From contig CAJNDO010000001.1 of assembly GCA_905221545.1 (NCBI GenBank), positions 1 through 64,000 of the forward strand: a stretch of 64,000 nt of DNA, given 5' to 3'. Source of the stretch: a bacterium (lineage in GTDB: Bacteria; Bacillota; Bacilli; Lactobacillales; Streptococcaceae). Made by a program: the position numbers and the translations under genes. Positions within the stretch are counted from its first letter, which is position 1, and each line of letters starts with the position of its first letter. A model generated the notes under the pieces. The model saw only the letters and a program-made list of their open reading frames with translations, was not told where the DNA came from and made no database searches. Shown one piece after another: positions 57,409 to 64,000 of this stretch.

Positions 57409-57463
57409 AAATATTTTTAAGTACTACAAAAGTGTTTAACTCCTTAGTTGAATAAAGTAAAAT

Positions 57464-57497
57464 AAAAGTACATTCTTAAAAAGATGTACTTTTTCTT
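57464..57497. terminator. Bidirectional TGTAC hairpin terminator
   Basis: AAAAGTACAT (57464-57473) pairs with ATGTACTTTT (57484-57493), with T- and A-runs outside. It ends the HEPN cassette and lies near the end of the convergent methylase gene. It shares the TGTAC core with the repeats at 55700-55799. Confidence 0.75.
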
Positions 57498-57553
57498 GTT
57501 TTGTTTTTTATTAAAAGTGCTTTATGATATGTATGAATCTATAAAAACATAGT

Positions 57554-59683
57554 TTAATAATTTGTAATTAGCACCTCCACAGTGTTGCTTGTTTTTGCTT
57601 TTGATTGATAATTTGAGTTGTTGTAATTAAAATTTAGGTTATGTATTTTATACTTTGAAGCCCATTCTTTAAGCAAAATATTTTCAATCCCTTTGTGCTC
57701 TAAAACATTTGATAAGGCAAATTTAATTCCTTGTCTATCTAACTTATCTAATTGTTTCAGGAGATCTTGTTCATCATTTTTTGACCAGCCACCATTCTCA
57801 TTATAAGTGGCAGTAGATATTAGATAAGGCGGATCCAAATAAACAAAATCCCCTTCCTGAAAATCATGCTTACTAAAAAATTCTCTAAAATCTAACGAAG
57901 AGAAAGTGATTTCTCGTTTTTTCAATGAATCCATGAATTTTTTTAGTTTATCAGACATTTTTTGATTGAAATCCCTTTTTCCAGTAGGGGTATTAAATTC
58001 TCCTTTGTTATTAAACCTAATTTGATTATTAAAACCGTAAACGATAAGAATATAAAAAATTAGTGGTTCAATTTCCTCACTAAACAAATGATTATTATAA
58101 TCATTTCTAAGATTTAAATACGACTTTTGATTGATGTGTTTCAACCCTACAGATGAATTCGTTTTATAAAAATCATAGCCAAAGCATTTAGTATTTGATA
58201 ATTTATATTGTGATATAATTTCCTCTATATTTTTTTCTAATTCATGGTAATTTTTGTTTTTTAGTAATTCGTAAAGCTGAATTACTTTATAATTAATGTC
58301 ATTCAAAAAATAACTTTTTGCTTTAACATTAATTGTAACGTTAGCACCCCCAGCAAAAACATCATAAAAATTATTAATTTCTTTGGGGAACATTGGAAGT
58401 AGTTGTGGTATTAGCTTAGATTTTCCACCTGTATAATTAATTGCTGATTTATTGGGAGTTACTTTAGTTACTTTTTTAGAAAAATTGTCAACTTCACACA
58501 AATAAAGCAATTCTTTATGATTACCGATGTTTGTTTTTCCTGTAGTAAATACTCTGAATGGTGTTTCAAATACTTTAACACTACCCTTTGTTTTTAAAAT
58601 ATCTATAATTTCTTCGTTTGAGATTTTTGCATTTGAGCGACCACTACCTTTTTGAGCCATATTGTTATATGATACCAAAATGTATTTAGCATTTATGTCT
58701 TTTATTAACTTTGCAAATTCTTCAGGTGCTTTAGAAGTAGAATATTTTGATTTAATATGATTTCTATCAACCATTTTTAAGGCTATACCAGTTAATTCTG
58801 GCTTTTGCCAATCAATAATATTTTCAAGAAGATGATAAGCATCACCATATTGTCTAGAATTGTAAGGTGTATCAATATAGACTAAATCAGCCTGAATTTT
58901 TCTAACCAATTGATTGGCATCTTCATTATAAATCTCATTGTTAAAATTTTCATTGTATTCAGGAAGCTTCAAATGTATTGGCGTAAAAGTGTCCATTTTT
59001 TTTCTGTAAGCATCGTAGTGGCCAACAGTATTTGCAACTTTATCCATTGCGTATAGTAATGAGGTTAGTAAAAAAGCTTTCTCCCTATCATTAATTTTAT
59101 AAGTTTCAATTTTTTCTCTTATAGCTCCTATTTTTTTTGCATTCTCGTAAGAGAAATATTTGTTACCAAAATTAATTGAAACATAATTATCTTCACTTGG
59201 AGTAATTGAATTTAGGTCTTTGATAAGTTCTTCAATTTTTTTATAATCAACAGATTCATTTCCAAACCATGTATTAAAATTTATTGAATTTGAATGAAGA
59301 ATATCATTTACAATAATTTTTTTACCTTTTTTTCTAAATAGATCTGAGACTACGCCTGTGCCCCCAAAAATATCTGCAACAATTTCAACTCCAGAGGTAT
59401 TTTGAGCAACAACTTCATCAATAAAATTTAGCATCTTTTGTTTTGATCCTAAATATCGTCTATTTTCAATTTTTAATTTATTATTCTTTGTGATAGGAAG
59501 ATTATTTTCTAATGTTTTCTTTTCAATAATATTGTTTATATTAGCAATATCTTGCTCAGACCATTCATACCAGTTTCGAAAATCTTTTTTTGGAACTGGT
59601 AACAGTCCTTCTTTAATCCAATTATGGATTGTTTGTCGTGTTATATTAAATTTTTTTTCTACCATTTTTGTTGTATATTTCAT
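57554..59683 (-). CDS. HTH-double adenine-N6 DNA methyltransferase fusion (type IIS modification enzyme)
   Basis: 709 residues in three parts. Residues 1-50 are a MerR/excisionase-like HTH (KKFNITRQTIHNWIKEGLLP). Residues about 75-400 are a first D12-class adenine methylase (DIFGGTGVVSDLF at 105-117, DTPYNSRQY at 271-279). Residues about 412-709 are a second, Dam/DpnM-like methylase (NYTGGKSKL at 416-424, DVFAGGAN at 441-448, DPPY at 617-620). Two methylases in one chain, as in M.FokI, fit an asymmetric site that needs one enzyme per strand. It is divergent from the endonuclease gene. The HTH could autoregulate through the repeats at 59698-59714. Confidence 0.85.
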   Translation of the reverse strand: MKYTTKMVEKKFNITRQTIHNWIKEGLLPVPKKDFRNWYEWSEQDIANINNIIEKKTLENNLPITKNNKLKIENRRYLGSKQKMLNFIDEVVAQNTSGVEIVADIFGGTGVVSDLFRKKGKKIIVNDILHSNSINFNTWFGNESVDYKKIEELIKDLNSITPSEDNYVSINFGNKYFSYENAKKIGAIREKIETYKINDREKAFLLTSLLYAMDKVANTVGHYDAYRKKMDTFTPIHLKLPEYNENFNNEIYNEDANQLVRKIQADLVYIDTPYNSRQYGDAYHLLENIIDWQKPELTGIALKMVDRNHIKSKYSTSKAPEEFAKLIKDINAKYILVSYNNMAQKGSGRSNAKISNEEIIDILKTKGSVKVFETPFRVFTTGKTNIGNHKELLYLCEVDNFSKKVTKVTPNKSAINYTGGKSKLIPQLLPMFPKEINNFYDVFAGGANVTINVKAKSYFLNDINYKVIQLYELLKNKNYHELEKNIEEIISQYKLSNTKCFGYDFYKTNSSVGLKHINQKSYLNLRNDYNNHLFSEEIEPLIFYILIVYGFNNQIRFNNKGEFNTPTGKRDFNQKMSDKLKKFMDSLKKREITFSSLDFREFFSKHDFQEGDFVYLDPPYLISTATYNENGGWSKNDEQDLLKQLDKLDRQGIKFALSNVLEHKGIENILLKEWASKYKIHNLNFNYNNSNYQSKAKTSNTVEVLITNY

Positions 59684-59697
59684 ATCATCCTCTTATG

Positions 59698-59714
59698 TGC
59701 AACTATGCAACTAA
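59698..59714. promoter_or_regulatory. Direct repeats between the methylase and endonuclease genes
   Basis: GCAACTA occurs twice, 9 bp apart (on the minus strand TAGTTGCATAGTTGCA), within 32 bp of the methylase start. It is a likely operator for the methylase's own HTH domain. Confidence 0.5.
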
Positions 59715-59780
59715 TCAATTTTACAATAGAAATAGTATAGCACAAAGATAAAATTTAAGCTAATATTTTACTCTAAATTA

Positions 59781-59789
59781 TGCTATAAT
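59781..59789 (+). promoter_or_regulatory. Extended -10 promoter of the endonuclease gene
   Basis: TGCTATAAT (59781-59789), 26 nt before the ATG at 59815. The ribosome site GGAG is at 59805-59808. Confidence 0.6.
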
Positions 59790-59814
59790 TAAACAAAAAA
59801 TAATGGAGAATAAT

Positions 59815-61920
59815 ATGAAAGTTGCTGAAGATTCAAAATTTAATCTTTGGAATACAAATGGTAGAAGAAAAGATATCACTGATGCATATACTAAATATCT
59901 AGTTATTTTAGATGAAGAATTCGAAAGTGGAAACTATACCTGGAATAATTTCCCCAAAAGTATTGGTCAATACAATTTTTATAAAAAAGCTGTCGAATCA
60001 AGTCCTGAAGTTTTTAAAGATATAAATAAATTAGAAAGATTTGATAGTTTTTTACAAACTAAAGATTATTACGAAGCTTTTAAAGGTCTGAATAAAGAAA
60101 AATTTGAAAGTCTTCCAAATGGAGAAAACCTTTTAGAAGATTTAGATAAACATATTGAATCAAGAGCGAGGCATTATACTAGCAACTTGCCTAAAATAGG
60201 TTTTGCTTATAACAATAGACAAATCAGTCCTGCTGGTAAATTATATCTAAATGAAAAAGTAAGCTACTTAGACGATTTCGAAAAGCTTTTACCTATAAAT
60301 TCAATTAATCTAATATTATTAAGACAATTAGCTAAACTAAGAATATATTCGTTAGATGGAAGTATGTATTATTCTCCAATGAATTTACTTTTTTATACTT
60401 TATTAAAATACGATAAAGTCTCTGATTCTATTTTGTTTAAATTAATTGAATTGCTAAACCCTGCATTTTCAGTTGACCCAGATTTATTCTTAGATAAGGT
60501 TTTTTCAACTACTTTTGAGGAAGTGCAACTTGATTACAATAATAAAATTTCAAGAAGCGACAGTTCAATATTGCCTAAAGGTATAATGCAATATGGTGAA
60601 TTTTCTAATTATTTCACTAGCCAAAAGGATTCAGATCAGATAAAAGTTTATTATGATTTTTATCTAAAAAACTATATTTTTAGTCTTACTAAAACCCAAA
60701 ATAGTTTAAATGAATTAATAGCTCTACTGAGAGATGAGTCATGTGGGCCGATTATAAAAACAGCTTTTGGTGGTGGAGCAGCTGTTTATAATACGCAAAA
60801 AACTCAGGTCGATGACTTCCTTTCTAAAAATGAAGACAAAGTTTTTTTAACGGATGGAACTAATAATTCTATGTATTACTCTGAATTTAAATTTAGTAAA
60901 CGAAACTCAAATGTTAGAGAATACAATAGAAATTTTAGAAAAGTGGCATTAGCAACCGGGATTTTTCACTCTAAAAATGGGATAACCGAATTAGCTTACA
61001 AGCCTTTATGGAAAAGCTTTTTTGAAATCGATAAGTTAAAGGATGAGGTTTTTGTCACAAGTGATATTGAGAGTATGAAGTTATATGAAGATAGCTATGA
61101 ATCAGACTTCTATCAAAATATTACTTTATCTCATATATATGGATTAAGTTCAAATCAAGTAGAAGAAAAAATTCAAAATATAGTCAAAGAATTATCTGTA
61201 AGTAATTTAAGTGAAGTTAAGAATTTTTTCAAATCTAATATAGCTATAGAATTTGAAGAATTCGTTAAACATAACTTTCCAAAAGAAAAAATATTGGAAA
61301 TTCTTCCTTTGTTTTCTGATAGAAAAAACGATAATAAGATAAAAAAACTTGTCGGAGTTGATTCGTCTATACCTACTATTTTTGAATACATAATTGGTCT
61401 CGTATGGTACCATATGAGTGATAAAAAATATGAATTATATTCTAGCTTTAACTTAACAATGACAGCTGATTTTTTACCAGAAAAATTTGCAGGTGGTGGA
61501 TTTGGAGATATAATTGTTAGATATGAAGATGAAATAGTTCAAATTGAGGTAACTCTTATGAATAAAAATAGTCAAAAAAGAGGGGAATGGGAACCAGTTC
61601 TTAGACATGCTACAAATTTATCAATTGATTCCACACCAATTCCTGTAACTACTTTATTTGTTGCAGATGAACTTGATGAAAATACTGTAAATATCTGGAG
61701 AGCAATCGCAAGTGTTCCTTTACAATCTAGTAAAGTAGTTGAAACTGAAGGAAGAAGAGCAGAAAACGTTAAGGTTATGCCGTTAAAAAATCAAGAAATA
61801 ATAAAGTTAATGGAAAATAAAATTACCTCTAGTCAATTGTTATCTAATATTGATCAATCTTTTTCTGCTATTCCGCAGGATTTTGACTTAAAATGGCGTG
61901 AATCTATTTTAAACTTTTAA
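59815..61920 (+). CDS. AlwI-family type II(S) restriction endonuclease
   Basis: 701 residues from ATG 59815. Alternative ATG 59803 overlaps the GGAG ribosome site. The N-terminal and middle parts are helical, DNA-recognition-like. The C-terminal catalytic core is FAGGGFGDIIVRYEDEIVQIEVT (D565, E578 and a T in place of the usual K), followed by MNKNSQKRGEWEPVLRHATN. This E-x-T-plus-QxxxxEWEPVxRH block is what I associate with the AlwI/PleI group, which cut a few bases outside GGATC- or GAGTC-type sites. The double methylase next door fits an asymmetric site. The exact specificity is not predictable. Confidence 0.75.
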   Translation: MKVAEDSKFNLWNTNGRRKDITDAYTKYLVILDEEFESGNYTWNNFPKSIGQYNFYKKAVESSPEVFKDINKLERFDSFLQTKDYYEAFKGLNKEKFESLPNGENLLEDLDKHIESRARHYTSNLPKIGFAYNNRQISPAGKLYLNEKVSYLDDFEKLLPINSINLILLRQLAKLRIYSLDGSMYYSPMNLLFYTLLKYDKVSDSILFKLIELLNPAFSVDPDLFLDKVFSTTFEEVQLDYNNKISRSDSSILPKGIMQYGEFSNYFTSQKDSDQIKVYYDFYLKNYIFSLTKTQNSLNELIALLRDESCGPIIKTAFGGGAAVYNTQKTQVDDFLSKNEDKVFLTDGTNNSMYYSEFKFSKRNSNVREYNRNFRKVALATGIFHSKNGITELAYKPLWKSFFEIDKLKDEVFVTSDIESMKLYEDSYESDFYQNITLSHIYGLSSNQVEEKIQNIVKELSVSNLSEVKNFFKSNIAIEFEEFVKHNFPKEKILEILPLFSDRKNDNKIKKLVGVDSSIPTIFEYIIGLVWYHMSDKKYELYSSFNLTMTADFLPEKFAGGGFGDIIVRYEDEIVQIEVTLMNKNSQKRGEWEPVLRHATNLSIDSTPIPVTTLFVADELDENTVNIWRAIASVPLQSSKVVETEGRRAENVKVMPLKNQEIIKLMENKITSSQLLSNIDQSFSAIPQDFDLKWRESILNF

Positions 61921-61988
61921 AAATTCCTTTTTAATTTCTTACTATTTATAGGATGAAATAGTTTAATCATTTAGAAAAACAATAATTA

Positions 61989-62017
61989 AAACACGGTTCA
62001 TTTACCGTGTTTTTTAA
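61989..62017. terminator. Bidirectional terminator
   Basis: AAAACACGGT pairs with ACCGTGTTTT around a TCATTT loop, with A/T-runs on both sides. It separates the endonuclease gene from the convergent umuC operon. Confidence 0.85.
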
Positions 62018-62097
62018 AACTTAATCGGGAGGAGGACTTAAAAATAAATTGTAAAAATAGAGAATAACAAAACTCTGTTTTACTATAAGTCGTTAAT

Positions 62098-62394
62098 CTA
62101 AGTGTCAACATTTAGGACCGTTTTTTGATAGGAGTATTTCCTAGTCAACTTACTTTCTTTCACGCTTTCAACATTAAAAATGAAGTAGTGATCACGATTG
62201 TCTTTGGCATTTTCTTTATTTAATTTGAAGTAGTTTTTCATAGATTTAGCCATGGTAAGCATGATGTCGTCTGTTAAGAAAGTCAAAGGTGTGTCTAACG
62301 CAGAATATTTATAGAAGTCTGTTTCAAATTTACGATAGTTCTCGCTAAAATAATCCATTTGCAATTCATTTCTATGAAATTCAAGCTGAATCAT
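62098..62394 (-). CDS. Hypothetical protein of the umuC operon (98 aa)
   Basis: 98 residues, soluble. MIQLEFHRNELQMDYFSENYRKF resembles short proteins (DUF5960, weak recall) found behind UmuC-type polymerases in streptococcal conjugative elements. No motif of known function. It starts within the end of the previous gene (14 nt overlap), so it is translated from the same message. Last gene of the operon. Confidence 0.6.
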   Translation of the reverse strand: MIQLEFHRNELQMDYFSENYRKFETDFYKYSALDTPLTFLTDDIMLTMAKSMKNYFKLNKENAKDNRDHYFIFNVESVKESKLTRKYSYQKTVLNVDT

Positions 62395-62749
62395 GATTTA
62401 CCTCCGATTCTAATTGGATATTGATGATTTCTGAAATTGGAATGTTCTTGTAACCACTTGGTGTTTTAAGCAGCACTTGCTGATTTGAAATATTTGGTAT
62501 AGTGCCTGTATGGGATTTAATTTCTTTTTTAGTTAGTACGCTGATACGAGCAGTTAATTGATTAGCGTATACTTGACTAAGAAGTAGTAACTTTCTATCA
62601 GTAGATGTATTTGTGATGTAGGATGTTTGATTATGATCATCACTAAGAGCAGAGCTATGCTCAGATAAGAAAAATCCCATCCATTTTTGCATTTTTTTAT
62701 CCTGATATTCTCTAGCTGATTGAAATGGTAAATAGGAACGGTCTATCAT
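62381..62749 (-). CDS. YolD-like / umuC-associated protein
   Basis: 122 residues. MIDRSYLPFQSAREYQDKKM with KWMGFFLSEHSSAL is, from memory, the protein that follows UmuC in streptococcal SOS-mutagenesis cassettes, related to the YolD family. It overlaps the umuC stop by 4 nt. It is probably an accessory factor of the polymerase. No catalytic motif is seen. Confidence 0.65.
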   Translation of the reverse strand: MIDRSYLPFQSAREYQDKKMQKWMGFFLSEHSSALSDDHNQTSYITNTSTDRKLLLLSQVYANQLTARISVLTKKEIKSHTGTIPNISNQQVLLKTPSGYKNIPISEIINIQLESEVNHDSA

Positions 62750-64000
62750 TTTAATCCCTCCAGGCCACCAGCAGAGTGACCACCAACTAATTTACTTCTT
62801 GCAATATTTCTGGAACTGTCTAAAAGGACGGTTCCTTTTTGTATGGCTAAAAAACCAAATTTGTCTCGAATAGTATCAATAGCAGTTTGTAATTTTTCTT
62901 CTCTATATATTGTTTCGATATCATCAAAGAGTGAAATCAGTGTATAGTTTTCATCGACAAAACCGCTGTAGCTTACTCCTATATTTCTAACAGCACCACT
63001 AGAGTATTTGCTTCTGAATAATTTTAATACTGTATCAACTAGCACTCTAGTGGTATTTGTAGGATCAATCTTCATCTGAGCATTGATTGGAGATTTCATC
63101 TCTACTTTGGAGTATCCCACTAAAATATGAACGACAGTGGCTTTTTTATGTTCGTGTCGCATTCGAATGGCAACCTGTTCTGCCATTTCAGTAAGTACAA
63201 TTTCAATGTCACGCTGCCGAACATAGTCGCGAGGTAGAACCTGTGAGTTTCCTAAACCGTGAGATTTTGGTTTATAAGGTTCATGGACGTTGCTCTCATC
63301 CACTCCATTAGCGTGAAACCATAGTTGGACACCGTTAACACCAAACTCTTTCTTAAGTATATCTGGGTTAAAGTTTGCTAACTCTTTGATAGAATTGATT
63401 CCGAGTTTGTGTAGCCTTTTTTCAGTACGGCTACCAATCCCCCAAAAATCTGTCAGCTTTGGAATTTGCCAAACCTTTTTTTCTACATCTTCGTATGACC
63501 AATTTGCTCGCATAGTAGGGGTTTTCTTCGCCTCATTATCAAGAGCTAATTTTGCCATAAGCGGATTAGCATTACTCATACCAATCGTTGAAATGATTCC
63601 CGTCTTTTTCCAAATATCATGTTGAATCTTTGATGATACCACATCGAGTTTACTTTTTCTATCCATGAACTTATCATGGACAAAATAATTAAGAGAAGAG
63701 GTTAAATCAATAAAACCTTCATCAATGGAGTAAGGTAAGATATCATTCGAACTAGCATAGTTCTGAAACACGTGTTGAATTTCTATATTTTTTTCAATAT
63801 ATCTGTCCATTCGTGGAGGAACGATAAGTGTTCTCTTGGCCCAATTCTCAATATAGGAAACATATTGGGGTGTAATATCTAATCCTTGTCGTCTAGCATT
63901 ATAATAGCTAAATTTTCTTGTGTTAATGTCAAAAGGTAGGTCGTAGGAACGACCTACGTTTGATTTACCAAACACTTTCTTGAATACAGGAGAAGAAGCG
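62746..64000 (-). CDS. UmuC-type Y-family DNA polymerase (5' end outside the window)
   Basis: The reading frame continues past 63975 as A-S-S-P-V-F-K-K-V-F-G-K-S to the right edge. The apparent start at 63975 is a GTG codon for an internal valine, and about 60 N-terminal residues lie outside. Visible are the palm region SNVGRSYDLPFDINTRKF, the catalytic DEGFIDLTS, helix-hairpin-helix FWGIGSRTEKRLHKLGINSIKEL, and the little finger. It is a translesion polymerase of the ImpB/MucB/SamB type that in streptococci is often carried on ICEs. It is the first gene of a three-gene cassette running leftward. Confidence 0.9.
   Translation of the reverse strand, partial: ASSPVFKKVFGKSNVGRSYDLPFDINTRKFSYYNARRQGLDITPQYVSYIENWAKRTLIVPPRMDRYIEKNIEIQHVFQNYASSNDILPYSIDEGFIDLTSSLNYFVHDKFMDRKSKLDVVSSKIQHDIWKKTGIISTIGMSNANPLMAKLALDNEAKKTPTMRANWSYEDVEKKVWQIPKLTDFWGIGSRTEKRLHKLGINSIKELANFNPDILKKEFGVNGVQLWFHANGVDESNVHEPYKPKSHGLGNSQVLPRDYVRQRDIEIVLTEMAEQVAIRMRHEHKKATVVHILVGYSKVEMKSPINAQMKIDPTNTTRVLVDTVLKLFRSKYSSGAVRNIGVSYSGFVDENYTLISLFDDIETIYREEKLQTAIDTIRDKFGFLAIQKGTVLLDSSRNIARSKLVGGHSAGGLEGLK

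Noticed and set aside
59490..59714. 74-codon plus-strand frame across the methylase start
   Set aside because: It overlaps the methylase HTH region on the other strand and covers its ribosome site and operator repeats. There is no independent support.
63973..63975. Start codon of the UmuC-type polymerase at 63975
   Set aside because: It is a GTG for an internal valine in the conserved FKKVFGKSN segment. The frame runs on to the edge, so the gene is partial.

Overview
The window is chromosomal DNA of a low-GC streptococcus of the mitis group (S. mitis, S. oralis or S. pneumoniae-like). The evidence is two BOX repeats, an asd-type leader RNA, gene blocks in the pneumococcal order (asd-dapA, mnmE, tdk-prfA-prmC-tsaC-glyA, rlmCD, rexB-rexA, rbgA-rnhB), a pvaA-like lysozyme gene and the speA-to-aguB polyamine operon. 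I had no database access. Family names rest on motifs and remembered family features, and the species cannot be fixed from this window.

Layout. 1-72 is the edge of an IS3-type insertion sequence. 116-530 holds tRNA-Thr(GGT) and the asd RNA. 627-4425 covers asd and dapA (lysine/diaminopimelate synthesis), with mnmE and a 4-oxalocrotonate tautomerase on the minus strand. 4549-12032 is a tightly packed translation and one-carbon block (tdk, prfA, prmC, tsaC-like, GNAT, glyA) followed by a nucleoid protein, PvaA and a secreted DUF1002 protein. rlmCD (12106-13464) ends in what looks like an integrative-element scar. A diverged second copy of its 3' end lies 83 bp downstream, followed by accessory genes to about 17300: a ribbon-helix-helix repressor, an ATP-grasp enzyme, an ADP-ribosylglycohydrolase, a diacylglycerol kinase-like protein and a nucleotidyltransferase-like protein. 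17384-21183 has a CcpA-type neopullulanase gene, an alpha/beta hydrolase pair and an AbrB/Doc toxin-antitoxin pair. 21375-23224 is a minus-strand permease operon that begins with a 43-codon gene.

23309-30105 is bounded by two BOX elements in opposite orientation. It carries tex, sprT, a PspC protein, a small membrane protein and a BceAB-type ABC transporter preceded by a 36-codon gene. A VIT-family transporter follows. Next comes a hairpin-rich RNA of about 330 nt that ends in a strong terminator just ahead of the six-gene polyamine operon (31509-38180). 38371-43490 has a two-component system facing an ABC exporter, a HAD phosphatase and a CPBP protease. 43621-55163 is core: rexBA recombination nuclease, an uncharacterised 392-residue protein, rbgA, rnhB and a ClC channel.

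From 55380 to the right edge the window is a strongly AT-rich accessory island. It has a small membrane protein, a nested array of TGTAC palindromes, a two-gene cassette (a HEPN-type protein with an R-x4-H motif plus a one-TM cytoplasmic-domain protein), a probable type IIS restriction-modification system, and the tail of a UmuC-type SOS mutagenesis operon that runs off the window. The restriction system pairs a HTH-double adenine methylase fusion with a divergent AlwI-like endonuclease. The best candidates for an undescribed system are the HEPN/TM cassette, the RHH/ATP-grasp/ADP-ribosylglycohydrolase cassette at the rlmCD scar, and the structured RNA leader of the polyamine operon.
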